NCBI GenBank assembly: GCA_000155695.1
Contig: DS990592.1
Location: 1,636,556 to 1,700,555 of the forward strand
Origin: Verrucomicrobiia bacterium DG1235
Lineage (GTDB): Bacteria; Verrucomicrobiota; Verrucomicrobiia; Opitutales; Opitutaceae
DNA: 64,000 nucleotides
Direction: 5' to 3'
Under the pieces are notes generated by a model that had not been told where the DNA came from, did not search any database, and saw only the letters and a program-made list of their open reading frames with translations. Of the stretch, positions 28,601-35,963 are shown piece after piece (within the stretch, counting starts at the first letter, position 1; each line of letters opens with the position of its first letter). Position numbers and translations under genes: made by a program.

Positions 28601-29018
28601 TGAGGTCGGCGCTCGCCAACCCACGCACGCGGGTAAGACCGCCACTGGGGTCATCGCGTTGTTGCTCGGGAATCGGGTTGGCGCCTTGAGAACCTGAGTG
28701 ATTACCGCCCAGACCACCGATTTCTGTATTAGGGGTGAAAATTAGAACATCTTCTAGATTACTGGAACCGGTATCACGAAGAAATTCCTTATTCACGACA
28801 GAGATGGAAGAGCCAATATCGCGCATTTCTGTTCGCAATCGAGTCCCGGCAAGTGTGGATGTGGCCCGATAGCCGATGTCGTCGTCGCCAATGACTTCAA
28901 AGGGAGACAGCTCGAAGATCTCTTCGTCATCCGAGGCAGCGTTCTGGGCTTGCAAAGCCGAGATCGCGAAAACGCTGCATATTGGCAGCGACAATCTTAG
29001 TAGTTTCATAAGGCTCAT
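25614..29018 (-). CDS. TonB-dependent outer-membrane receptor
   Basis: 1134 aa from the ATG at 29018 (a second ATG at 29009 is also possible). Signal peptide LLRLSLPICSVFAISALQAQ. The mature N-terminus is acidic and carries FELSPFEVIGDDD followed by GYRATSTLAGTRLRTEMRDI, a TonB-box/plug arrangement common in verrucomicrobial receptors. The plug continues with ISVVNKEFLRDTGSSNLEDV. A long beta-barrel ends in SASATLNF with the terminal aromatic residue. Predicted to import oligosaccharides too large for porins. There is no SusD-like partner. Divergent from Gfo/Idh and LacI genes across a region with several candidate operators, which strongly suggests substrate-controlled expression. Confidence 0.95.
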   Translation of the reverse strand: MSLMKLLRLSLPICSVFAISALQAQNAASDDEEIFELSPFEVIGDDDIGYRATSTLAGTRLRTEMRDIGSSISVVNKEFLRDTGSSNLEDVLIFTPNTEIGGLGGNHSGSQGANPIPEQQRDDPSGGLTRVRGLASADLTRDYFLTNIPFDTFNTDRVEVQRGANSALYGLGSPGGIINASTIRADFNGDRGRVRFETDEYGTLRYSLRYNKMITDNVAIRIAALTEDKGYEQKQAFLEDDRVFAAVTAKLPFNLTARGSAEVTERHSSNPDYVLPNDGITPWINLGKPISSSPAEGAAIFRGTGDFFPGVANSSVFHLVGGGGASVGLYRFYQDPSNPDATFGGHAYLVNTIDKDLPPENQRPSNFPIDNSNWGQWMQIKAWDETNIIRRAGFYSDGTPVAAGTAAFFSNGFVSKQITDRSIFDYRENLFSGGTAQQTGEWENYTASLEGNWFDNRLGLEFSHNEQTFESAGNNSLQGVQQRTIYIDMNEYMLATTDGTAQGTLVPNPTFGRPIMGGGSGGNRIYNDRDSTRLQGYAEIRFNDFMDEDSWMTKLLGTFTLTGLLDSSTHYNQSLYSARADPIDTYDIDTYLPGHHAVTQRSGQIFALPVTNDTNFLNINSINDLAGVGIQGVSYGRERSNMSIVPISASFTGWNPTDGEFVNFDSVINTLYQPNSWPAASHASKSINTVDSEVFIGQHSLWDNTVVLTGTWRNDKATTAAGPGRSVANARRDIRDTLDPEYLAGPQGPYEVTADDDTTSYSIMVHTPPFLRDRLPFELSVYKSEADNFRPTGSNVTIYNDTVSATAGTTEEMGFIIDGLDRKFSARFNWFESAVVNNRFEEGALYASEGILLGLARELNNPANAGFTVADVQAVLPPAGVIGSSGFQVDWNNPDAATTNRNSSDTGTQDFKAEGMEVEIGYNPTRKWSLFFTAGQQETIADNTYPEMRRYVEEFVLDNWVNSTFAQNFYIDENATQTLAERAQTSIVEAVQRAALQDGSPAKEQAEWRFAFNTSYQFGSDSGVIPDWLGELTVGGGLRWQDKTGIGFEVGINELGDYALDINKPFYAPSKTYADVFLRTSYDLKDDRSLDLQLNIKDLTNHDGLIPFVANPDGSLLYRIEEGRLISASATLNF

Positions 29019-29243
29019 ATTTAGAGGTGTTCGATATAGGGGTATTTGTAGGCCACTAAGCAGGTCCGGAAAACGAGTCTGGGAAAACGAAAGAGACATG
29101 TCCAGGCGAGGACAGTGCCCACTCTCTTCGCTGGTCGCGAATTAGATCTCGTCATGTATTGTAGCTCGTTTCCAACGAAACAGGTTGAGTCTGACCTTGG
29201 AAGCGAATCTATCCTACCGATGCATATTCCAGCTACCCATTTG

Positions 29244-29285
29244 CTGTTTTACAGTAATCCGTAAACTGCCAAACTGTAAAACAGT
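29244..29285. promoter_or_regulatory. Paired inverted operator CTGTTTTACAGT / ACTGTAAAACAG
   Basis: CTGTTTTACAGT at 29244-29255 and its exact reverse complement at 29273-29284 are separated by 17 bp; each half is itself a dyad (CTGT-TTT-ACAG). The left copy overlaps a TTTACAGTAAT site at 29248-29258. The arrangement would suit binding of two dimers or DNA looping. Confidence 0.6.
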
Positions 29286-29362
29286 CTCTAAAAAGGATCA
29301 TACCCCTTAAGCTACTTATGTTCTGATACTTACAAATCAGACCACTCAGTCAGACTGTTAAT

Positions 29363-29373
29363 TTTACCATAAA
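29363..29373. promoter_or_regulatory. Candidate operator TTTACCATAAA
   Basis: Exact match to the motif, extended to TTTTA-CCA-TAAAA. The same 11-mer recurs at 39881-39891. Confidence 0.55.
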
Positions 29374-29475
29374 ACTACGCGAAAACTTACCGTTTCACAG
29401 TGCGTCGAGTCCTTGAATCTCTCGTTCTAGAGTTGCACCCGACCTCTACCTAACTCGCTCTCGGCAAGGAAGTGT

Positions 29476-29486
29476 TTTACAGTAAA
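29476..29486. promoter_or_regulatory. Candidate operator TTTACAGTAAA
   Basis: A perfect odd palindrome (TTTAC-A-GTAAA), 74 bp upstream of the GTG start of the oxidoreductase and just ahead of a TATAGT hexamer. Confidence 0.6.
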
Positions 29487-29559
29487 GCAGTCATCCCTTT
29501 CACTATAGTTGCCCTTTTCCTCTAGTGATAGTCTTCTACCCCAACTGACTAAGCAACTT

Positions 29560-30615
29560 GTGAGCGATACAATAAAACCTATCAGGACAGCAATAGTCGG
29601 ATTCGGGCAAAGCGGTGAGCTTTCCCATGCCTACGGAATTCGCGAAAACCCCGAGTTTAAAATATTGGCCGTGTGCGACCTCTCTTTCCAACGTCGCGAA
29701 TATGCCCAAAAGAGCCTCGGCTGCGAAACCTACTCCGACCATCGTGAACTGCTACAAGCTCGGGGCGACATCGACCTCGCTGCGGTCGTAACCCGCTCCG
29801 ACACCCATTGCGTCGTCGCTTGCGAACTGCTCGATGCCGGGATCAACGTACTCGTAACCAAGCCTTGGGCTGTAGGCACGACTGAGGCTGAAGCCATGAT
29901 CAGAGCTCAAGAAAGAAGCGGAAAACGCATCTTCCCATGGGTACCGATGTATTGGTCTCCTGAATACACTAAACTAAAAGAGCTCATCGGAGAGGGCTCA
30001 ATTGGAAAGCCCTTCACTATCAGGCGTTACATCACCCAATTCAGCAAACGGACAGACTGGCAAACGGAACTAAAATACGGTGGCGGTTATCTCAACAATT
30101 GGGGAGCCCACATTGTGCAACCGTTACTCGGACTCGCCGATAGCCCAGTCGCTCACCTTTCCGGACACCTCCAGCAAGTCCTCAACGGGGGCGATGGGGA
30201 CGACAATTTCCTCACCGTCATACAATTCGAGAATGGCATACTCGGAATCGCCGAGTACGCACAAGCCGTCGAAGGCCTCCCCTCGTTCATGATTCAAGGC
30301 ACAAGTGGAACCCTACTATCCGATGGCCAGATCATCACCCTAATTCAAAAAGATCCCGAAAGACCTAAGTCCGAACAGAGAACTCGATATCCGATCATCG
30401 GTAAACGCTTCGGCGACGAAGCCGAAATCTACCACGACGTTGCCCAAGACCTATTGTACGGAGTTCCCTTCCGAGCGACCACCGAGGACTCCTACTACGG
30501 GACTGCAATACTCGATGCCATCCGGAAGTCACATCACACGAAATCCTTCGTATCCAATTTTAAGTTAATCGAAAGGAAGATTGGTACATTGGCCAGAGCA
30601 CTGCCTTTGACATGA
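29560..30615 (+). CDS. Gfo/Idh/MocA family NAD(P)-dependent oxidoreductase
   Basis: 351 aa if translation starts at the GTG at 29560. A TTG at 29509 would add 17 poorly folded residues and overlaps the probable -10 region. The Rossmann motif is AIVGFGQSGELS. The catalytic-lysine motif of the family appears as LVTKPWAVGTTEAEAM (usually EKP). The C-terminal alpha/beta dimer domain includes GGGYLNNWGAH. These enzymes oxidise or reduce sugars and inositols. It lies next to the LacI regulator (122 bp) and opposite the TonB receptor, consistent with action on the imported sugar. Confidence 0.88.
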   Translation: MSDTIKPIRTAIVGFGQSGELSHAYGIRENPEFKILAVCDLSFQRREYAQKSLGCETYSDHRELLQARGDIDLAAVVTRSDTHCVVACELLDAGINVLVTKPWAVGTTEAEAMIRAQERSGKRIFPWVPMYWSPEYTKLKELIGEGSIGKPFTIRRYITQFSKRTDWQTELKYGGGYLNNWGAHIVQPLLGLADSPVAHLSGHLQQVLNGGDGDDNFLTVIQFENGILGIAEYAQAVEGLPSFMIQGTSGTLLSDGQIITLIQKDPERPKSEQRTRYPIIGKRFGDEAEIYHDVAQDLLYGVPFRATTEDSYYGTAILDAIRKSHHTKSFVSNFKLIERKIGTLARALPLT

Positions 30616-30737
30616 TCCAAAGCCCCCTCTAAAGCTCTTCCCTCGCACAAATTTCTTACCCCATTCATCGAGTTGTTTATCCCCAATCTCGACATGGACC
30701 ACAAACGCCAAACCAAACTAGCAACCCCCTTGTCGGT

Positions 30738-31817
30738 ATGAACAAAGTACAACCATCGTGTAAAACCATAGCAAAGGAGGCGGGAGTAAGCCGCATGACC
30801 GTCTCCATGGCCCTACGCGACCACCCCAGAGTAGCCCCAGAAACCCGTGAGCGCATCAAGGAAATCGCGAAGCGACAAGGCTACACCCCTGATCCGAACT
30901 TAACGGAGCTCATGCGCTACCTTCGTAAGCGCGACATCAGCAAGGAAGAACCCGTTATCGCCATTCTCAACCCCAAGCGGGCTCCGCTGAGCAAACTCTG
31001 CAAGGACTCACTACTCATTCGAGAGGGCGTCAAAAAACGCGCCGAAGAACTTGGCTTCAAAACCGAAGACTTTTGGCTGCACGAACCTGGCATGCGACTT
31101 AAGCGCATAGTGCAGATTCTCGAAACCCGTGGTATCCGCGGCATTGTTGTGCTGCCCGTCGAAGACCTGCAAGACGTCTTTTCCTTACCTCAAGAAAATT
31201 TCACCGGCGTAGCCACTTGCGGTGTGGCAGCAAAACTTGGATACAATCAAGTACACCCTCATTTCTACCAGTCCATGCACATGGGTGTATCCACTTTGAT
31301 GAAACAAGGCTTCAAGCGGATCGGATTCTGCATAAGCGCCTCCGAAGACGAACGCTCCAACCACCTCTACCAAAGCTACCTGCTCTGGCATCAAAACAAC
31401 ACTCCCGCCAAAAACAGGGTGCCAATTCTCTCTAGCGACGAAATCACGAAAGACGCGCTCGTCAAGTGGGTTGATAAGGGAAAGCCGGACGTGGTACTCA
31501 GCCCCAATATCGAACATTACAAATGGCTTAAAGAGGCAGGAATCAGGATTCCCGAAGATCTAAGCTTCGCTGCCCTCGCTCCCGCAATGGATCAAACAGA
31601 TGAGATCGCTCAGGTGCGAATCGGATACCGCAAAATCGGGGCTACCGCCGTCGACCTGCTAAAGTCTAAGCTCGCCAACGAGCATGTCGGCCCTCTCCAC
31701 AATCCAGCTGTCACCTTAATCCGCGGCGAATGGGTCGACGGTGAAAGCGTCAAGACACCGAAGTCTCCCACCGAAACATTGGAGGGAAAAGAACTCTCCT
31801 TGCGGGAAGCGGGTTAA
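30738..31817 (+). CDS. LacI family transcriptional regulator
   Basis: 359 aa. The N-terminal HTH is clear (TIAKEAGVSRMTVSMALRDH, residues ~10-29), followed by a hinge helix region (GYTPDPNLTELM) and a periplasmic-binding-protein-like sensor domain. ALAPAMDQTDEIAQVRIGYR is the conserved C-terminal effector-domain stretch. It is the only LacI protein in the window and lies directly downstream of the oxidoreductase, so it is a natural candidate to bind the TTTACNRTAAA sites. However, typical LacI operators have a different half-site order, so this is only an inference. A strong hairpin follows. Confidence 0.93.
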   Translation: MNKVQPSCKTIAKEAGVSRMTVSMALRDHPRVAPETRERIKEIAKRQGYTPDPNLTELMRYLRKRDISKEEPVIAILNPKRAPLSKLCKDSLLIREGVKKRAEELGFKTEDFWLHEPGMRLKRIVQILETRGIRGIVVLPVEDLQDVFSLPQENFTGVATCGVAAKLGYNQVHPHFYQSMHMGVSTLMKQGFKRIGFCISASEDERSNHLYQSYLLWHQNNTPAKNRVPILSSDEITKDALVKWVDKGKPDVVLSPNIEHYKWLKEAGIRIPEDLSFAALAPAMDQTDEIAQVRIGYRKIGATAVDLLKSKLANEHVGPLHNPAVTLIRGEWVDGESVKTPKSPTETLEGKELSLREAG

Positions 31818-31842
31818 GTACGTCTCAGACCATTCGATTTCA

Positions 31843-31884
31843 ACAAAGTAGCCACCTCCCTAGGTAGGGAGGTCGCTACCTTGT
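31843..31884 (+). terminator. Long stem-loop terminator after the LacI gene
   Basis: ACAAAGTAGC and ACCTCCCTA pair with TAGGGAGGT and GCTACCTTGT around a 2-nt centre. The stem is about 20 bp with one mismatch in the outer arm. It lies 26 bp after the stop, between convergent genes, and may work in both directions. Confidence 0.75.
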
Positions 31885-31961
31885 ATTCCCCAACACTCCA
31901 ATGAAATATATCCACAAGGGTTAAAGCCCGTCCTGCCGACCAGAGCCCCCTCGCCTATGGG

Positions 31962-34067
31962 TCAATGTATAGACACCATGGCCCAGAGCAGCAGGATCAC
32001 GCCGCCCACTGCGAGCCAACTGCCGCCAAAACCAATAAAATCCATCCTATCCGGCTTAGCGATTTCCCAACTGCTCCCAGGAAACATCTTCCTGCTTTCT
32101 CGCTCCTTAGGATTCTCCGCAGCGTAGGCGACAGCTCGCTCATCCTCCTCCGGACTTGCTTGCACCGGCGTGTAGATCTTGCCGAAGAAGTAGTCGAGGC
32201 GACGCTTGCTTACCGGCTGAGTGAAGAGCGAGACGACGATGAGAACCAAAAACGGGAAGAATGCATTGAAGAAGAAGCGGGCCGCCACCAACTGAGCCTT
32301 TTTAAATCCAGTGAAATCGACGCCGAACCAGCTCAACACCCAAAGTTCCGACTCGAAGCGGCCTATCCCGATCAGAGGTGAATTCGGATCCTCTGGAACT
32401 TGCCGGGCCACTTTCTCGAAGAAGATCCCCTTCGGCTCGATAAAGACTTCCTTCTCGATGCTATCCCCAACCTTTTCCGCTCGGCCAAGCTCCACGTCCT
32501 CATTTAGAGCGGGTGCCTTGAAGACATGAGAGTACGAATCCGTCTGCACCAAGAAAGCGGGATTCGTGCGCGCCCAATCAAGAGACATGAAAACATTCGG
32601 GATGATAGCGAAAATAGCGAAGCACACGACAACCTCCACCATAACAGCGGTCTTGGTCAGCTTTCGCCAAATAAATCCGAGCCAAATCGGAGCGCCGAAG
32701 ATGGCCGGAATGGAGATGAAGTACTTGAAGAGCTCCAGAAGATTATCGACGTAAACCGCAGCACCAATTCCGCCGAACAAGGTAATTCCGATAACAGTTC
32801 GCCCGACGGTTATATAATGTTTCTCCGTTTTATCAGGACGATAGGGTTGGTAGATATTCTTGATGAACAAAGCCGAGTTCGAGACTGAGAGAGCATCCAA
32901 GGTAGACATGTTTGCCGCCAATATTCCTACCAACATCAAACCAATGGCCCCCGGTGCTAGAAGGTCCCTGCTCATGTGGCCCCAAGCCAAATCCGGATCA
33001 TGCAGCTTACCCGAATAAAGTCCGACCGCGATCAGCCCAGCCAAAATCCAAGAGAGCATCAACAACCGTTTGAAAAACATGCCCCCGATAATACCAAAAC
33101 GAGCTGAGTTCTCATTAGTCGCCGAACCTGCCGTCTGCATGCCCTGAGCGATTGCCACGATAGCTACCAAGTTGGAACACGCCATCGCAGCGATGGTATA
33201 CCACCCGTATTCACTTAAGGAAATCGAGCCGAATAACTCGAACTTGAAAGCGGGCACAGCCGCATGCAGTCCGGAAAAACCACCGAGCTTGGACAGACCC
33301 AACGGAATCAGAATCATCGAAAAAACAACTATCAAAAAGCCTTGGATAACATCCGTAATCGCAGCCGCTCTAAACCCGCCCATCATCGTGTAGACCGCGA
33401 CCACCAACCCATAGGAAAAGTAGAAAGTCAGCGGGTCCGTATAGGAGTAGAAGGAACGCAGCTCGCCGCGAAGGTTCTTCTGATGCAACACCTCGTAACG
33501 TTGCTGCTGTGCCTCGCTACGCTCGTTGATCGTAAAGGCATCAAGCTCGTGGTACTCGTTAAACTCTTCTACCGTCGTGCGCTCCTCCACGGTAAGCACC
33601 TCTGCCGGTTTTGGTGTGATAGCCATCATCGTTTTGCCGGCCACCATATAACCGACGCCGCCCCCCACGAAGGCCATCAGCAAAGTGAAAACCGCATAGC
33701 TGCCGCCTAGGAACGGACTCTTGAAACGCTCTGTGAAATAGTCGCCCAAGGTCGTGAGCCGCACCCGGCGAAAAAACAAAGCCGTAAACCAATAGAACGG
33801 AGTCAGAAAAAGCACCAGAAACTGTATCCACATTCCTCCGACACCCTGACGGTAGGTCTCGCGGGTCACCGCCACCGCCTGGTCCGCATTGGTCGACGCT
33901 CCGAAATTCAAGAAGAATTGGTAGAACTTCCCCAGCGAACGCCCTGCAAGAAAGAACTCGTTCGTGTCGCTATTTCCCTCGCCAGCTTTCTTGCCGAGCC
34001 AAAGGATCACTACAAGGTAAGTGAGCAGGACGAGGATATCGAAAATGTGAAGACCGAGAAATTCCAT
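31962..34067 (-). CDS. Sodium:solute symporter (SSS family)
   Basis: 701 aa, longer than most SSS proteins (~500-600). About a dozen or more hydrophobic helices run from HIFDILVLLTYLVVILWLG to the last segment FIGFGGSWLAVGGVILLLWA. Family blocks are visible: NEFFLAGRSLGKFYQFFLNF near the start, GGFRAAAITDVIQGFLIVVF, and LAANMSTLDALSVSNSALF. An extra hydrophilic insert lies around 160-200 and a long C-terminal extension after ~580. Predicted inner-membrane Na+-driven uptake of a sugar or organic acid. Divergent from a putative glycosidase, with a candidate operator between. Confidence 0.92.
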   Translation of the reverse strand: MEFLGLHIFDILVLLTYLVVILWLGKKAGEGNSDTNEFFLAGRSLGKFYQFFLNFGASTNADQAVAVTRETYRQGVGGMWIQFLVLFLTPFYWFTALFFRRVRLTTLGDYFTERFKSPFLGGSYAVFTLLMAFVGGGVGYMVAGKTMMAITPKPAEVLTVEERTTVEEFNEYHELDAFTINERSEAQQQRYEVLHQKNLRGELRSFYSYTDPLTFYFSYGLVVAVYTMMGGFRAAAITDVIQGFLIVVFSMILIPLGLSKLGGFSGLHAAVPAFKFELFGSISLSEYGWYTIAAMACSNLVAIVAIAQGMQTAGSATNENSARFGIIGGMFFKRLLMLSWILAGLIAVGLYSGKLHDPDLAWGHMSRDLLAPGAIGLMLVGILAANMSTLDALSVSNSALFIKNIYQPYRPDKTEKHYITVGRTVIGITLFGGIGAAVYVDNLLELFKYFISIPAIFGAPIWLGFIWRKLTKTAVMVEVVVCFAIFAIIPNVFMSLDWARTNPAFLVQTDSYSHVFKAPALNEDVELGRAEKVGDSIEKEVFIEPKGIFFEKVARQVPEDPNSPLIGIGRFESELWVLSWFGVDFTGFKKAQLVAARFFFNAFFPFLVLIVVSLFTQPVSKRRLDYFFGKIYTPVQASPEEDERAVAYAAENPKERESRKMFPGSSWEIAKPDRMDFIGFGGSWLAVGGVILLLWAMVSIH

Positions 34068-34189
34068 GGGGTAATAGTTAGCTAGAGTACGTTCGGAACC
34101 ATGCCGTCAACTTTGACTCAACGAGACAGATCACGCAATTTCGCCAGAGTGTCACCAATCCCTACCACGTAAACAACCGATCTAAACGA

Positions 34190-34200
34190 TGTACGGTAAA
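34190..34200. promoter_or_regulatory. Candidate operator TGTACGGTAAA
   Basis: One mismatch from TTTACNRTAAA. It sits in the divergent region between the symporter (minus) and the alpha/alpha-barrel glycosidase (plus). Confidence 0.45.
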
Positions 34201-34261
34201 ATGGTCACCGCGTTGGGATCGCTCGATAGAAACGAGAGTATTCAGCCTCAATTCGCCATCT

Positions 34262-35845
34262 ATGCAAAATCTAACATACGCTAAAACCGGTAAACCGGAA
34301 TTCGACACCCTATTCCCTAAAATTCGTAGCTTCCTGGAAAAAGATACCATGGACATGGTTATCGACGATGAGCCGATCCGCGGCTACCGGTCGCCCGATA
34401 CTCCCGCCGTTTGGATCCGCGACCACAGCGATATAATGAGAGGAGCTCGCTTCTTCGAACAAGACCTGACCTCCGCCGTGACTCACTTCGCCGACACCCA
34501 AGCCCGCAACGGCCGCGTATTCGACTACTTCACCGTACAGCCGGAAAAAGTCCCCTGCGAACGAGAGAATTGGTCAAAGTATGTCCGCGTTCCCGTGGAG
34601 GCCGACGTAGAATACCGCTTCATAAAAGCAGCGTTCCTTGCTTGGCAGGCCACTGGAGACGATAGCTGGATGGCATCCCTAATTCCCTCCATGGAAAAGG
34701 CACTTAACTACGCCTTCACCCACCCTTGGCGCTGGGACCCCGAGCTGCAGCTCGTCAAACGTCCCTACACCATCGACTCCTGGGACTTCGCCTACTCAGC
34801 CGGCAGCCACGACTGGCTGCAGTTCCAAATCGACGAAAACACCTTCTGGGGAATCATGCACGGCGACAACAGCGGCTTCTACGAAGCCTGCCTCATGCTT
34901 GCCAAAATGCTCAACCGACTTGAACAATTCGAAAAGGCTGCCCACTGGACCAGCTTCGCCCACGGGTTGAAAAAACGCATGAACGAAACCTGCTGGAACG
35001 GCTGGTTCTATACTCATTTCGTAAAGAAAACCCCCGTCACGATCGACGGCGTCGACGAAGCGAGCCAGCTCAGTTTCAGCAATCCGATGAATGTAAACCG
35101 CGGAGTAACCAGCCATGAACAAGCCGTGTCATTGCTCAGTGAATACCAGCGACGAAACGCCGACGGAAATGCATTCGCGGAATGGTACTCCATCACACCG
35201 CCCTTCCCCGACGGAATTTTCGGCGAAGAAAAAATAGTGGCCGGCGCCTACTGCAACGGCGGGATAATGCCACTTGTAGGCGGAGAACTCGCTCGTGCCT
35301 ACCTAGAGCACGGCTTCGAGACACAAGGCGTCGAAACGCTAAGAAAATACCATGAGCTCATTTCAAAAAACGACGAAACCTACCTCTGGTACTTCCCAGA
35401 CGGCACCGCGTCCACCATCGACACCAGTACCAGTCCAGACGCAATGCCGACCGACGGCTGGGGGTCCAGCTCCATGCTGCACGGCTTCATCGAAGGCTTG
35501 GTCGGTGTGCAAGATCAAATGACACTGCTGCAAGACGTCGTGCTCTGCCCCCGCTGGTACGCCGCCGGTGTCTCTGAAGCCGAAGCTAGCGTGGGCTACG
35601 AAGTTTCAGGAGCACAGCTCCAGTATGCGTACCAGGAATTTGGCGACAGAATCAAGCTAGCCGTAAAGACAACTCAAAGCCAATGCAAATGTCACCTCCT
35701 CATACCAGAGGGAGCAAACGTGGCGATGGTGCAAGCAGGAAGCCAATCGATCGACTTTCAACAAACAAACGTACAAACGAGCAACTACGTCGACTTCGAT
35801 ATAAGCGTAGCGACTGACACGGACGTCGAGATCCGTTTCAAGTAA
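34262..35845 (+). CDS. (alpha/alpha)6-barrel glycosidase-like protein
   Basis: 527 aa with no leader, probably cytoplasmic. Features typical of MGH1-like/GH63-like toroid enzymes are present: VWIRDHSDIMRGARFFE near residue 55, YRFIKAAFLAWQATGDDSWM, YTIDSWDFAYSAG, FWGIMHGDNSGFYEACLML, ITPPFPDGIFGEEK and TDGWGSSSMLHGFIEGL. A short beta domain ends the chain. The two acidic clusters (RDHSD and the EGL/DGW region) are likely catalytic. Shares a divergent promoter region with the SSS symporter, so it likely cleaves the imported disaccharide or glycoside. Exact family and substrate not resolved. Confidence 0.72.
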   Translation: MQNLTYAKTGKPEFDTLFPKIRSFLEKDTMDMVIDDEPIRGYRSPDTPAVWIRDHSDIMRGARFFEQDLTSAVTHFADTQARNGRVFDYFTVQPEKVPCERENWSKYVRVPVEADVEYRFIKAAFLAWQATGDDSWMASLIPSMEKALNYAFTHPWRWDPELQLVKRPYTIDSWDFAYSAGSHDWLQFQIDENTFWGIMHGDNSGFYEACLMLAKMLNRLEQFEKAAHWTSFAHGLKKRMNETCWNGWFYTHFVKKTPVTIDGVDEASQLSFSNPMNVNRGVTSHEQAVSLLSEYQRRNADGNAFAEWYSITPPFPDGIFGEEKIVAGAYCNGGIMPLVGGELARAYLEHGFETQGVETLRKYHELISKNDETYLWYFPDGTASTIDTSTSPDAMPTDGWGSSSMLHGFIEGLVGVQDQMTLLQDVVLCPRWYAAGVSEAEASVGYEVSGAQLQYAYQEFGDRIKLAVKTTQSQCKCHLLIPEGANVAMVQAGSQSIDFQQTNVQTSNYVDFDISVATDTDVEIRFK

Positions 35846-35888
35846 CACTCGAAGCATCGTGATTTAGCCACGCCCTTAGCTTTGAATC

Positions 35889-35918
35889 AAAAAAAGGCCG
35901 GAGCATCCGCTCCGGCCT
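35889..35918 (-). terminator. Rho-independent terminator for the minus-strand GxGYxYP operon
   Basis: A perfect 10-bp stem (AGGCCGGAGC / GCTCCGGCCT) with an ATCC loop (35895-35918). On the minus strand it is followed by a T run (A run at 35889-35895). It lies 45 bp past the stop of the 546-aa gene. It may also stop transcripts of the convergent plus-strand gene. Confidence 0.9.
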
Positions 35919-35963
35919 ATTCGATGTAGACGCCAACCAAACGCCGCTACCCAATAAAGACAA

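Larger units (their letters stand above)
29019..29559. other. 541-bp divergent control region between TonB receptor and Gfo/Idh-LacI unit
   Basis: AT-richer than its surroundings and without a supported gene. It contains three TTTACNRTAAA-type sites (29248, 29363, 29476) and an inverted copy of CTGTTTTACAGT. A TATAGT hexamer at 29504-29509 could be the -10 element for the oxidoreductase gene. This is the most operator-rich region in the window. Confidence 0.6.
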
